Of a stretch of 64,000 nt of DNA, positions 44,757 to 54,320 are shown one piece after another (position 1 is the first letter of the stretch; the number at the start of each line of letters is the position of its first letter). Source of the stretch: DASVFB01 sp963815965 (GTDB lineage Bacteria > Actinomycetota > Thermoleophilia > Gaiellales > Gaiellaceae); the NCBI GenBank assembly GCA_963815965.1, contig CAWFIT010000003.1:13272-77271 (forward strand), written 5' to 3'. The notes under the pieces are model-generated. The model had not been told where the DNA came from and made no database searches. It was given only the letters and a program-made list of their open reading frames with translations. The position numbers and the translations under genes are program-made.

Positions 44757-45850
44757 GCAGTAACGGGCCGCTCGTCGAGACGATCCACCTCAAGAAGTAC
44801 TTTCCGATCAAACAGGGGTTGCTGCAGCGGGAGGTCGCGCGTGTGCACGCCGTGGATGACGTCACGCTGCAGGTCTTCGAGGGGGAGACGGTCGGTCTCG
44901 TCGGCGAGTCGGGGTGCGGAAAGTCCACGCTCGGCCGGACAATCGTTCGGCTGCTGGAGCCGACAGAGGGCGACGTGCAGTTCGAAGGACACTCGATCGC
45001 AAAGCTCGGCCGCCGCGCGCTGCAACCGTTGCGTCGCGAGATGCAGATGGTCTTCCAGGATCCGTACGCGAGCCTCAACCCGCGCAAGCGCGTCGGCTCG
45101 ATCATCGACGGGCCGATGAAGATCCACCGCACTGCCGGCAAGAAGGATCGCCGCAAGCGGGTACAGGAGTTGCTCGAGATCGTCGGTCTTTCACCGGAGC
45201 ACTACAACCGCTTTCCCCACGAGTTCTCCGGGGGCCAGCGTCAGCGGATCGGCGTGGCGCGCGCGCTTGCGCTCCGGCCGAAGCTGATCGTCGCCGACGA
45301 ACCCGTGTCGGCGCTGGACGTCTCCATCCAGGCGCAGATGATCAACCTGCTCGAGGAGCTACAGAACGACTTCAAGCTGACGTATCTCTTCATCGCGCAC
45401 GACCTCGGCGTCGTCCGACACGTGAGCGACCGGATCGCAGTGATGTATCTCGGGAAGCTGGTCGAGCTGTCGCCGGCCGAGGAGCTCTACACGCGTCCGA
45501 TCATGCCCTACACGGAGGCGCTGCTTTCGGCGGTGCCGATTCCGGACCCGGATCTTTCGGAACAGAGGCAGCGAATCGTGCTCGAGGGCGACGTGCCGAG
45601 CCCGATCTATCCGCCGTCCGGGTGTCGCTTCCATCCTCGCTGCCGCTATGCGACCGAGATCTGCAGTCAGGTCGAGCCGCCGCTCGCGGACTACGGCAAC
45701 GGCCATCTCGCCGCCTGCCACCATCCGCTCAACGTCGACGCGCAGACACTTCAGCGCGTCGCGGTGGCTCCGGAGACGCCTCGCGCAGCGGACGAGACGG
45801 CTCTGCCCGAGGATTCGAGCGGCGATTCCACGCCCGTGCCGTCGGGCTAG
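44753..45850 (+). CDS. Oligopeptide ABC transporter ATPase (DppF/OppF type)
   Basis: The 365-residue ATPase has Walker A (GESGCGKSTLG), the signature (FSGGQRQRIGVA), Walker B (LIVADEPVSALD) and the C-terminal cysteine cluster (CRFHPRCRYATEIC). The start is the GTG at 44753 overlapping the previous stop as GTGA; a longer in-frame reading upstream is a shadow of the preceding gene. Last gene of the transporter operon. Confidence 0.94.
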   Translation: MSSNGPLVETIHLKKYFPIKQGLLQREVARVHAVDDVTLQVFEGETVGLVGESGCGKSTLGRTIVRLLEPTEGDVQFEGHSIAKLGRRALQPLRREMQMVFQDPYASLNPRKRVGSIIDGPMKIHRTAGKKDRRKRVQELLEIVGLSPEHYNRFPHEFSGGQRQRIGVARALALRPKLIVADEPVSALDVSIQAQMINLLEELQNDFKLTYLFIAHDLGVVRHVSDRIAVMYLGKLVELSPAEELYTRPIMPYTEALLSAVPIPDPDLSEQRQRIVLEGDVPSPIYPPSGCRFHPRCRYATEICSQVEPPLADYGNGHLAACHHPLNVDAQTLQRVAVAPETPRAADETALPEDSSGDSTPVPSG

Positions 45851-45907
45851 TCCCTAGATCGGGGTAGGAGCCTCAAGAGACGGTATTTCCGCGCCGATAG
45901 ACGGGAC

Positions 45908-46246
45908 GTGGATGCGGCACAGCGCAAAGAGATCCTGACCCGTTATATGGATCACACCCGCCGGTTCGACAGCGTGGCCGCGACGCGGCGCCGTGCCGGA
46001 AACAGCGGTGCGGAGGTGATCCCTTTCACGACTCCCATCCAGCAACTGGAGCAGGAGCCGACGATGCGGGAGACCGAAGTGCTGCAGCTGATCTCGGACG
46101 GTTTGGTGAACCGGGAGATCGGCGAGCGTCTCTTCCTCAGCGAGGAGACCGTGAAGTCTCATGTGCGCCACCTGCTGGCGAAGCTGCAGGCCCGCTCGAG
46201 GGCTCATGCAGTGGCCGTGGGCTTCAGGCGCGGCCTAATCGCCTAG
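45908..46246 (+). CDS. LuxR-type helix-turn-helix regulator
   Basis: The 112-residue protein ends with a GerE/LuxR DNA-binding domain (MRETEVLQLISDGLVNREIG, then LSEETVKSHVRHLLAKL) and lacks a receiver or ligand domain. It may be an orphan regulator. GTG start. It lies 57 bp downstream of the transporter operon and may read through from it. A cruciform-like terminator follows its stop. Confidence 0.8.
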   Translation: MDAAQRKEILTRYMDHTRRFDSVAATRRRAGNSGAEVIPFTTPIQQLEQEPTMRETEVLQLISDGLVNREIGERLFLSEETVKSHVRHLLAKLQARSRAHAVAVGFRRGLIA

Positions 46247-46250
46247 CCAG

Positions 46251-46292
46251 CGAAAACCAGCGCTACGTGGGCTAGGTAGCGACCGGTTTTCG
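46251..46292 (+). terminator. Two-tier hairpin after the LuxR-type gene
   Basis: Outer arms CGAAAACC/GGTTTTCG and inner arms CGCTAC/GTAGCG form a long stem directly after the stop codon. There is no clear T-run. The remaining 46293-46545 is intergenic and holds no recognised feature. Confidence 0.55.
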
Positions 46293-46545
46293 AATCCTTG
46301 TGCGGGGCTCTGGGCGGCTCAATCTCGGGCCTTGTCCCCAGGTTGTGGATATCCCTCAACAGGGGGACGCCCTCAACCTGTCCAAAACTCAGACTGTGAG
46401 ACCTACCAATCGCGGAGTCCGCCAGCGACGGCGGCACGTGCAACGAACCAAATAAGCGACTTACGCATTCCGAACTCCTTACTGCGGGGACTAACGGCAA
46501 AACGCAGGCTATACCCCTTTTGGGGGATCTGTCAAGTTTCATTAG

Positions 46546-47947
46546 ATGAAACTGTCGAAATCTTCACTTAGCGCACTAAGCGAGGAGCTTGAGCCGGGCG
46601 TCGCGACCTACGTTGGCATCCTCGCGCTGGCTTCGCTCGCGGTCGCAGGGGGTCTCATTTCGGCGGGATACGGGATAAGCAATCCTTGGCCAGTCGCAGC
46701 CCTATGTGTGATCGCTGCGGTTTCAGAGCGCGCCCACATACGGCTGACGAGCACGACGTCGCAGTCGATCTCGATTCTCCCAACGTTGTTCGCGGCTGTG
46801 CTGTTTGGGCCCCTCGCGGCCATGCTCGTCGGCGCGGCTTCGCTCGCCGGCGAATTCGGCCAACCGCCATACCTGAAATGGGTCACGTATACGAGCAGCC
46901 GAGCAATGGGCGGGGCGGCAACTGGCCTCGCGGCGTCGTATTGCCTCTCGTTGTCGAACAACGACATCATCGGCATTGGCGATCGCCACGCTCGTCGGAG
47001 CGATCGTTGCTGAAGGTCCTCGATGTCTTTTTCGCGGGATGTCAGCACACTTGCGAGGCAACAGGAGTCTCTCGAGTTTCATCAAGACCGAGGCGCCGAT
47101 CATCCCGTCGTCTGTCCCGCTATACGCACCACTCGTAACGGTTCTTGCGGTCGCGTACAGGGACCTCTCGCCGTGGTCCCTGCTCATGTTCTTCATTCCG
47201 GCGCTGGCGGCGCAGAGATTGTTTTCGCTTTACCAAGAGCAACGGCGGCTTGCGGACGATTTGCTCAGCGTCAACGAGCGTCTCGAACGCGCGAATCTGT
47301 CGTTCGCCACGGCACTCGTCGCTACGCTCGACGCTCGGGACCGCTACACCGCTGGTCACTCCGCAGCCGTCGCGATTTATTCGCGTGACATCGCTCAGCG
47401 GATGGGCCTCGCAGATGCTCAGCAGCAACTCGTTCACCTCTGCGGGCTGGTCCACGACATAGGGAAGATCGGGCTGCCCGCCGGCCTTCTAGAGAAGCCG
47501 GGCGCGCTTACGCTCGAGGAGCGGCGCCTTATGGAGACGCACAGCGAGATCGGTGAGCGAATTCTTGCGAAGGTCGACGACTATGCCGAGATCGCTGCGA
47601 TCGTTCGCCATCACCACGAGCGATTCGACGGAAATGGCTACCCAGACAGTTTGGCGCGAGACGAAATTCCTCTCTTGTCTCGCGTCATTGCGGTAGCCGA
47701 TGCGTACAACGCAATGACTTCGGACCGGCCATATCGTGAAGCCATGCCTAGTCGTGTCGCGCGTCTTCGTCTTGCTCAGGCGGTTGAGACGCAGTTCGAC
47801 ACTTCTGTCGTGGCCGCGTTCGAGGCGATCCTTGCTGGCGCCAGCGAGGAGTATCGCCTCGGTAAGAGTGCTGACTTCATGCTGGAGATGCGCGAGCACG
47901 AGGAGCTCGGCGAGGAAGTGCCGCCCGCACTGGCGCTAGCGCAGTAG
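46546..47947 (+). CDS. HD-GYP domain membrane phosphodiesterase, one frameshift
   Basis: A ~466-residue protein with an N-terminal membrane domain of several helices (to ~residue 220) and an HD-GYP domain: DRYTAGHSAAVA, LVHDIGKIGLP, RHHHERFDGNGYP and DAYNAMTSDRPYR. HD-GYP enzymes degrade cyclic di-GMP. One extra base near 46970-46978 shifts the frame between NNDIIG and AIATLVGAIVAEG within the membrane domain. Both halves read well, so a sequencing error is likely. Confidence 0.85.
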
Positions 47948-50507
47948 ACCCAGTCTCTTTAGCTTTGGTGACAGCCTCGGTTCGCGAATTGACGTTTAGC
48001 TTCTCGTAGATGTTCTGAAGATGCGTCTTCGCTGTCTTCGGACTGATGAAGAGCCGGCGCCCGATCTCGTCGTTGTGGAAGCCTTCTGCGACGAGTTGGA
48101 GGACCTCGAGCTCGCGGTGAGAGAGCTTCCTCGGCTCGTCTGTTCTGCGCGGACTTCACCAACTGCGACGTGCCAACGTTGCGTCGCCACTACGGGAGGC
48201 GGCATGCCTATGACCTCGGCCATGCATCGTTCTTCCTCGACTGCTTCTTTAAGGAGCCCATGTGCACGCGCGAACGCGCATACAACGCCATCGAAGCAGC
48301 CTGTCTCCATCACCGTTCGCGCGAGCGATTTCAAGGCCGCCGCTGCCGATCCGGCCATGATCGGCAAGAGCGAGAATTGCCAGTGTGGAGGCGACGAGTA
48401 CCTGCGATCTGACGTCGCTTGCGAGCGGCGCGGCGGCAAGTAACATCGTCCGTTTTGCAGATCGGAGACATCTCCGCAACAAGCCTCCGGCAAAGCGCGC
48501 ATCGCAAGCGCCTCGCCGACGATGTCGTGCATGCGCCGAATCGAGTGCGCATGCCGCGAATTCGTCGACGCGCGGCATGATGGGTACCTCGCGAGAGCGC
48601 GATGCACGCACGCACGATTTCGCGCTTGAACCCGGAGCACGGGGTCATGCGTTTCGGATCCTCCCGTTCCGACCTTTCGATCAGCGTCAGCGCCGCTGTA
48701 AAGCGACCGAGGCCGAGACTGCGCTAGACGCGAGGGTTGCGATGGCGCGTCGGCAAGGACGAAGGTGAGGTGAAACCGTTCCGCTTCCTCGAGCAGTTGA
48801 CGCGGCGAAGAACTCTGCCTCCTCGTACCTGCGGCAGTCCAAGCCGCACGGCTGAGGCTGTTAAGGAATCTGGAACGCGCACGAAGGGATCTTCGATATG
48901 TGAGAGCAGCGGTTCGACTGCCAGCGCGCCGGCTAGTGCCCGTGAAAGTGTATGCCCTCTCGCTAGACCAACGACGAGAAGTGCTTGACCAACCTAAGCA
49001 AATGGTCCGAGCTGGGATCGACGACGGTCTCAAGATCGGCCAGAGCGCCTCGGTAGCCTGCGCGTTTCGTCCAGTACGACACCACAAAGCGGCCCCAGAG
49101 CGCTCGACGCCGGATATCAGCAGGGAACGTCGTATTTGAGAACTCCCCGTAGTGCTCCCACGCGCGGTCGACCTGATCCAGGAGGTGAGGCGCGGCACCA
49201 GCGCAGAGGTGCGCCTGCGCAGCCATCTCAGGCGAGCTGGTCATTCGTGCGCATGTCACAGCAAGCGACTCACTCAACTCCCAATCGCCGCGCCGAAGGT
49301 AGATCTCGGCACGCGCGAGGGCTAGTTCGGGTCCCTCGAGTCGTTCTTCGTTCGCCCACGCGACCCACTTCTCGACCGCTGCCAGGCGACCGTCCGACAA
49401 CACGGTTCGCAGGCCTCGCTCAATCAGCAGCGGTAGCCGTTCTCTCAGATCAAACCGGCTAATGAGCTCGAATGAATCGTCCCACTCAGATGCTGCGAGC
49501 AACCACACAGCCAAAGCGTCGATCCGGTCTTTGCCGACGCCGATGTCCCACACCTTCTGCTGGAGGAACGCGCGGCACAACGGGTGGATCTCCAAGTCTT
49601 GTGCGTCGCGCACAGTGATGAGGCCCGCGTTGATCGAGGACGCGAGGACGCGCTCCGTGGCGTCTCCGACAGCAGACTGAACGAGCTCTGGCGTCAGCGC
49701 TGACGGCATCGAGAGTAGAACGAGGTGCCGCTGCACGTCCGCGTCGAGCTTGTCGAACAGTTCCTGCGCGACGTAGTCGAAGAGCGCTGACTGAACGTCC
49801 GTCGTCGGATTCACTTCGCCGGGAAGCAACGCGGCAAGGCCTATGACCGCAGGCCAGCCGTCGGCGAGCGCCACGAGGCCGGCGGGCGCATGCGTCGCAC
49901 TGTCGAGCACCTGAGACGCCTCGTCGAGCGTCATCGCCAGCGACGCAGCCCGCAGTTCGAACGCGTCGCCGTACAGCAGATCTCGCGGCTTGATCCAGGT
50001 GGGGCGATCGCGACCGGTGATCAACACGCGGGCCCCGGAGACCTGCACGAAACGCTCGACGAGCCTCACCGGCCCCGCGTGCGGCGCGACGAGCTCGTAC
50101 TCGTCCATCACCAACCAGGTGCCCACGGGCCAGCCGTCCAACTCTTCCGCCATCAAGTCAGCGATGGCGTCCGGTTCGTCCTCCGGAGTCGTGAGCGCGG
50201 CCAGCAACTCGCGCGTGCTCCGCTCGATCGTCGACGAGAGTGGCGCAAGCGCCTTGGACAGCGAACGAGCGACAACTGCGACGTCCGAAGCACCTGTCCG
50301 TGCGCGGTACCAGAGCCCGCGTCGTCCCCGTTGCGCCAGCCACTCTCGCGCGAGCGTCGTCTTCCCGTAGCCCGCAGGCGCAATCAAGAGGAGGATCCGC
50401 CCCTCCGCTTCGTCGAGCAGCTTCGTCAGACGCGGACGCTTGATGATGTGCCGCTGCGCCGGCGAGTGCCGCAGTTTCAGATCCACATGTTGCCTGCCCT
50501 GTTCCAT
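47877..50507 (-). pseudogene. MalT/LAL-type LuxR regulator with heavily frameshifted C-terminal half
   Basis: The first 515 residues are intact: a P-loop ATPase (IKRPRLTKLLDEAEG, Walker A APAGYGKTT, Walker B-like TWLVMDEYEL) and the start of a TPR region, ending at an in-frame stop at 48963. Beyond it, homologous segments alternate among the three frames (EAERFHLTFVLAD; ERSEREDPKRMTPCSGFKRE; AAAPLASDVRSQVLVASTLA) and an intact LuxR helix-turn-helix (KLSHRELEVLQLV, FISPKTAKTHLQNIYEKL) closes the protein near 48000. At least six frame changes within 1 kb suggest a decaying gene or locally poor sequence. The 3' end overlaps the HD-GYP gene. Confidence 0.7.
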
Positions 50508-50609
50508 CTCCCTGCCATCCTTCGACAGAGGCCGAGCGTACTCCGCAGCTGCAGCCCCGTCGAGCGAACTCCTGCGCCCGCGCAGCAAGCCGCGCAGGCG
50601 CAGGTGCCG

Positions 50610-50873
50610 TTAGTCCCCGAGCACGAAAGTCATCGGCTCGAGGGTTGGTGCCAGCGGGTCGTTCCCTGTCGCGGCTCGGTACGCCGCGGGGATCTGACGC
50701 CGACGCGCCACGCCGAGCTTCCGGCGCAGGACGTCCGCATGGGCCTTCGCCGTCCGAGGCGAGATGCCCAGCCTCCGCCCGACTTCCTCGTTCGAGCATC
50801 CGGCGGCGATCAGTTCGACCACTTGCCGTTGGCGATCCGTGATCGGTGGGAACGTTCGAGGTGCGTCGTGCAT
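50610..50873 (-). CDS. Small LuxR-type helix-turn-helix protein
   Basis: The 87-residue protein is little more than a GerE domain (PPITDRQRQVVELIAAGCSN, then LGISPRTAKAHADVLRRKL). The ATG at 50873 is preferred over a TTG at 50894; TAGCGT sits seven bases upstream, suggesting a leaderless start. It lies 102 bp upstream of the MalT-like gene on the same strand and could be a detached regulator or a helper of it. Confidence 0.75.
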   Translation of the reverse strand: MHDAPRTFPPITDRQRQVVELIAAGCSNEEVGRRLGISPRTAKAHADVLRRKLGVARRRQIPAAYRAATGNDPLAPTLEPMTFVLGD

Positions 50874-50880
50874 GATCGAG

Positions 50881-50886
50881 ACGCTA
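50881..50886 (-). promoter_or_regulatory. Putative -10 element for the small LuxR-type gene
   Basis: TAGCGT on the minus strand is seven bases before the ATG, the same hexamer as at the tldD start. Confidence 0.35.
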
Positions 50887-50961
50887 ATCCCCAATCCAGC
50901 CTCGTCCCATCGGCCGAACGGAGTAATCCCTCCGGTTACGCCGCGTCCTACTAGGCGACGC

Positions 50962-51753
50962 CTAGCGCTTTACAGACACGGGCGCGCAGCTCGGCGCCGT
51001 GTGATTCCCGGTTCGGTCGTACGCGGCGACGCAGAACTTCATGCCCTTCTTCTCCACGTTCGCCGGGACGCGCCACGCCACGGAGTACGTCTTCCTCGGG
51101 TCGGTCGCCCGCAACTTCGTCGACCACGTCGCAATTACGCGCCTTTTCGCGTCACGAACCGCCATCCGCTCGCGCGTCTTGCCGCTGTCGTCGAACACGG
51201 CGTAGTTCAGGTGCGCCGTCTTCCCGGGCGTGGCCGACGCTGCGAGCGCGCTGACGTAGGGAGCCTTGATGTCCTTCGACTTGAGGGCACCCGCCGCCAC
51301 GAGCCGGCGGACGATCCCGGCCACGCTCGTCGTGAGGTCGTTCGCGCTGGAGCCGCTCGGGTGCGCGCCGGCGAGAGCCTTCATCTCTGCGGCGGTCGAG
51401 CGGCCGCCGTCGTAGACGCCGTAGCCAGTAGGCATGACGATCAGGAGCGGCCCGATGTAGTAGCGGTTCAGCTCCTGACCGAGGAACTTCGCGTAGTCGC
51501 CTGGCCTATTGAACAGGCTTGGGATGGAGCCGAGATCGGTCTCGCTCGCGATCACGGCGACCTTGACGCGGTAGCCACGCGCGTACGCCGATCTCACGGC
51601 GGCTGCGAGCTCGTTCGAAGCCTCAGCCGACGGGGCGGGATACGGCAGGAACACGTTCTTCACGAGCAAGACGTCGCTCGCCGGGTCGCCGTCGGCGAAT
51701 GCGGACGGCGTGACGACGAGCAGGAGGGCAAGTGCGATCAACCCGCGGCGCAC
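50962..51753 (-). CDS. Secreted protein of unknown function (TPM-like?)
   Basis: The 263-residue protein has a signal peptide (RRGLIALALLLVVTPSAFA) and an alpha/beta domain with the phrases VFLPYPAPSAEASNELAAAV, KVAVIASETDLGSIPSLF and LLIVMPTGYGVYDGG, somewhat like the TPM fold, then a C-terminal beta domain. Function is unknown. The GTG at 51753 lies five bases after the phosphatase stop, so it belongs to the same transcript as the phosphatase and lipoprotein genes. Confidence 0.7.
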   Translation of the reverse strand: MRRGLIALALLLVVTPSAFADGDPASDVLLVKNVFLPYPAPSAEASNELAAAVRSAYARGYRVKVAVIASETDLGSIPSLFNRPGDYAKFLGQELNRYYIGPLLIVMPTGYGVYDGGRSTAAEMKALAGAHPSGSSANDLTTSVAGIVRRLVAAGALKSKDIKAPYVSALAASATPGKTAHLNYAVFDDSGKTRERMAVRDAKRRVIATWSTKLRATDPRKTYSVAWRVPANVEKKGMKFCVAAYDRTGNHTAPSCAPVSVKR

Positions 51754-51758
51754 GCGGC

Positions 51759-52214
51759 TCAGCGTAGCTCCGGCTCGGAGCGCACAACCTGCTCCTGCCA
51801 GGGTGACTCCGGCCAGTGCTGCCGGTACTGCCGGACCGTGGCAATCGCCTCGTCGGCCGAACGGCCGAGGCGTCGGAGCGTGCACGCCACGACCGTGCCC
51901 GTTCGGCCCGTGCCGCCGACGCAGTGCACGACGACGCCCTCGCCGCGCCTCACGAGTTCGGCGACGAGCTCGGCCGCGTCCCAGATCCTGCGCTGCTCCG
52001 CGGTCGGGTCTTGCGGGGCCGCGCCGCCGTACAGATCCTGGAGCACGACGTCATGCGCGAGCAGCGGCGCGGGATCGTAGTCCGCCGGATGGAGGCGGAC
52101 GACGTGAGCGAAGCCTTGATCGCGCAGCGCCTGCCAGTCGGTCTCCGGTGGCGGATACGCCATGCCGGCGAGCGGCGCAGGTACCTCGGTAACGACGAAC
52201 ATCGAAGGAATCAT
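51759..52214 (-). CDS. Dual-specificity / tyrosine phosphatase-like protein
   Basis: The 151-residue protein has the phosphatase P-loop HCVGGTGRTGT (C-x5-R) and a general-acid loop region upstream (HPADYDPAPL). It removes phosphate from protein tyrosine/serine or other phospho-substrates. The start ATG overlaps the stop of the lipoprotein gene as ATGA; the longer in-frame reading upstream is a shadow. It is the middle gene of a lipoprotein-phosphatase-secreted protein unit. Confidence 0.85.
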   Translation of the reverse strand: MIPSMFVVTEVPAPLAGMAYPPPETDWQALRDQGFAHVVRLHPADYDPAPLLAHDVVLQDLYGGAAPQDPTAEQRRIWDAAELVAELVRRGEGVVVHCVGGTGRTGTVVACTLRRLGRSADEAIATVRQYRQHWPESPWQEQVVRSEPELR

Positions 52215-52807
52215 CGCGGTGGGAAGAGATAGAAGCTGTGTGGGCGAATGTAACCGCCGACCTCGACGACGATCTGAGCGTGATCGATGAGCGGTATCGC
52301 ACCGACGTCTCCTGTCCAGCGCTTCCCCGCCACGAAGGCGGTGACGTTGCCTCGAAACGAGAGCAAGCGGTGTTGCGAAAGCGGCATCTGCCAGACGGCG
52401 AAGAAGTCGCGCAGCGTGCGGCCGTCGCCGTCGAGCTGGACGACGCCGGTCGGCACGAGCGTGCGGAGCGGATAGCGGCAGCGAGGGCGCACGCCGATGT
52501 TCTCCGGAATTACGACAACACGGCGCCGGGCAAAGAGCTCGAGGTGGATGCGGATCTCGCCGCGCAACGCGCCCGGCAGGCACTTCTCGGCAGGCGGCGG
52601 CAACGGCCCGACCGGCGGCGGCATGAACGCCGGCCCGCGCCCGATCGGCGTCGGCACCGGCGCCGGCTCGTGCTTGGAGCCACCGCCGCAGCCGCCGACG
52701 ATGACGGCGGCGATAGAGATAAGGACAAGAGCTCGCGGTCGGTGGGCGACGGTCAGCCCTCTGCCGCTCCACCCGTTAAGGGGCTTTCGACCCGGCTCTG
52801 AACGCAT
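52211..52807 (-). CDS. Putative lipoprotein
   Basis: The ~198-residue product has a hydrophobic stretch with a lipobox-like cysteine (ISIAAVIVGGCGGGS), a proline-rich linker and a beta-rich globular part (RGEIRIHLELFARRRVVVIPE and similar). The ATG at 52807 leaves a 27-residue N-terminal tail before the hydrophobic segment; an internal start may be real. Coupled by ATGA to the phosphatase gene. Function unknown. Confidence 0.65.
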   Translation of the reverse strand: MRSEPGRKPLNGWSGRGLTVAHRPRALVLISIAAVIVGGCGGGSKHEPAPVPTPIGRGPAFMPPPVGPLPPPAEKCLPGALRGEIRIHLELFARRRVVVIPENIGVRPRCRYPLRTLVPTGVVQLDGDGRTLRDFFAVWQMPLSQHRLLSFRGNVTAFVAGKRWTGDVGAIPLIDHAQIVVEVGGYIRPHSFYLFPPR

Positions 52808-52858
52808 CGCGGATCTTCGCGGCGTCCTCGGACAGCCCTCCCTCATACCCGGGCCACG

Positions 52859-53128
52859 GTCTCGGAAGCGCTGCAGGCGCTGTACGACGGCGACCGCGAG
52901 CGGGCCGACCGGCTCAGCGCGCCCGACGATGAGCTTCCGGTGTACGAAGCCGCCGCGCTCGGGCGGATCGACCGTCTCCGGCAGCTCCTCGACGAAGACC
53001 CTGCAAACGCCAATACCTGGTTCGCCGGGGTGAGGCCCCTCGGCACGGCGGCGTTCGTCGGCCGGCCCGACCTGGAGCAGATCCTGCTCGACGTGGGAGC
53101 GGATCCGGACCTGCCGCGCGAAGAGTGA
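52859..53128 (+). CDS. Short ankyrin-repeat protein, start unresolved
   Basis: About 89 residues with ankyrin-like repeats (SEALQALYDGDRERADRL, EAAALGRIDRLRQLLDEDP, FVGRPDLEQILLDVGADPD). The homologous N-terminus begins around VSEALQALYDG, where the codons are ACG-GTC and no ATG, GTG or TTG occurs; the first canonical in-frame start is GTG 52940. The C-terminus ends early compared with multi-repeat relatives. The gene may be truncated or contain a base error. Confidence 0.5.
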   Translation, partial: VSEALQALYDGDRERADRLSAPDDELPVYEAAALGRIDRLRQLLDEDPANANTWFAGVRPLGTAAFVGRPDLEQILLDVGADPDLPREE

Positions 53129-53171
53129 AAGGACTGCCTCACCGAGCATTGGCTACACTTCTGCCGCGCCC

Positions 53172-53245
53172 GGCGGCGTAGCTCAGTTGGTTAGAGCAGC
53201 GGAATCATAATCCGCGTGTCGGAGGTTCGAGTCCTCCCGCCGCTA
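53172..53245 (+). tRNA. tRNA-Met (anticodon CAT)
   Basis: A 74-nt tRNA folds with acceptor GGCGGCG/CGCCGCT (first pair G-T), D arm GCTCAGTTGGTTAGAGC, anticodon stem GCGGA/TCCGC with loop ATCATAA (CAT at 53206-53208) and T arm GGAGGTTCGAGTCCTCC. It lacks the C1-A72 mismatch of initiators, so it is an elongator Met tRNA (or an Ile tRNA modified at C34). CCA is not encoded. It precedes rpmG, as in other actinobacteria. Confidence 0.95.
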
Positions 53246-53282
53246 CCTTTCCGCGCCCCGAGAAGTCGACGAAGAAGAAGCC

Positions 53283-53447
53283 ATGGCCAAGACCGGAGTC
53301 AGAGTCGGAATCACGCTCGCCTGCACCGAATGCCGCAGGCGCAACTACCAGACCCAGAAATCGAAGCGCAACTCGCCCGACCGCGTGGAGTTCAAGAAGT
53401 ACTGCCGCTGGTGCGGCTCGCACACGCTTCATCGGGAGACCCGCTAG
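53283..53447 (+). CDS. rpmG: 50S ribosomal protein L33
   Basis: The 54-residue protein (MAKTGVRVGITLACTECRRR at the start) carries two CxxC pairs (CTEC and CRWC), so it is the zinc-binding form of bL33. It ends with a TAG that overlaps the secE GTG by one base. It opens the rpmG-secE-nusG-rplKA unit. Confidence 0.93.
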   Translation: MAKTGVRVGITLACTECRRRNYQTQKSKRNSPDRVEFKKYCRWCGSHTLHRETR

Positions 53448-53776
53448 TGGCGCGCCAGACGAGGGCTCAGCGGCGCGCACGGCGTGAGGCCCAGGAGCAG
53501 AGCCAGGGCGGCGTGACGCAGCGCGCGCGCCAGCGCCAGGCGCAGGTCCGCCCGGGCGCGCAGCCGACGAAGAGCCAGACCGGTTCCCAGCGCCGCGAGC
53601 GCAAGAGTTTCGTTTCGGAGTCGTGGGCCGAGCTGAAGAAAGTCGAGTGGCCCGGTCAGTCGCAGGTGATCCAGGCTACGGTTGTCGTGCTGATCGCCTG
53701 CATCGTGGTCGGCGCCTACCTCTATTTCAACGATCTGATCTGGAAGCCGGTCGTCCAGAGACTCATCGGTCAGTAA
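53447..53776 (+). CDS. secE: Preprotein translocase subunit SecE
   Basis: The 109-residue protein has a basic, glutamine-rich N-terminal extension, the conserved amphipathic segment SWAELKKVEWPGQSQVIQAT and a single C-terminal membrane helix (VVVLIACIVVGAYLYF). It clamps SecY in the translocon. The GTG start overlaps the rpmG stop. Confidence 0.93.
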   Translation: MARQTRAQRRARREAQEQSQGGVTQRARQRQAQVRPGAQPTKSQTGSQRRERKSFVSESWAELKKVEWPGQSQVIQATVVVLIACIVVGAYLYFNDLIWKPVVQRLIGQ

Positions 53777-53789
53777 CGAAAGACGAGAA

Positions 53790-54320
53790 ATGTTCCGCTG
53801 GTACGTCATCAACACCTACTCCGGTCACGAGAACAAGGTGAAGGCAAATCTCGAGCACCGGATCATCTCGATGAACCAGGCTCCCCGGTTCCGCCGCGTC
53901 GTGGTCCCGACCGAGCAGGTGATCGAGACGAAGGACGGCCAGAAGGTGCAGACCGACAAGCGCGTGCTGCCGGGCTACGTGCTCGTGAACATGGATTTGA
54001 ACGACGACGCCTGGGGCGTGGTCAAGAACACGCCGGGAGTCACGGGCTTCGTGGGCGCCGGCAACAAGCCGGTGCCGCTTTCGCAGCCCGAGGTCGACCG
54101 GATCATGCACACAGGCGCCGCCGAGGGCGCGCGGCCGCGGACGCAGATCGAGTACCAGCTCGGCGAGTCGGTGAAGGTCACGTCCGGCCCGCTCAGCGAC
54201 TTCGACGGCGAGATCGTCGACGTGAACGGCGACGCGCAGAAGCTGAAAGTGCTCGTCGACATCTTCGAGCGCCAGGTGCCCGTGGAGCTCGGCTTCGACC
54301 AGGTGAAGAAGCTCGACTGA
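53790..54320 (+). CDS. nusG: Transcription antitermination factor NusG
   Basis: The 176-residue protein has the NGN domain (RWYVINTYSGHENKVKANLE, then RVLPGYVLVNMDL, NTPGVTGFVG) and the C-terminal KOW motif (VKVTSGPLSDFDGEIVDVN). It promotes RNA polymerase processivity and links to Rho or the ribosome. Its stop overlaps the rplK ATG (TGATG). Confidence 0.96.
   Translation: MFRWYVINTYSGHENKVKANLEHRIISMNQAPRFRRVVVPTEQVIETKDGQKVQTDKRVLPGYVLVNMDLNDDAWGVVKNTPGVTGFVGAGNKPVPLSQPEVDRIMHTGAAEGARPRTQIEYQLGESVKVTSGPLSDFDGEIVDVNGDAQKLKVLVDIFERQVPVELGFDQVKKLD

Noticed and set aside
46343..46351. DnaA-box-like TTGTGGATA
   Set aside because: A single site with one mismatch and no origin-associated genes or cluster of boxes nearby.
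46243..46542. 99-residue minus-strand open frame between the LuxR-type and HD-GYP genes
   Set aside because: No recognisable motif and no ribosome-binding site; it overlaps a hairpin and reads like intergenic sequence.
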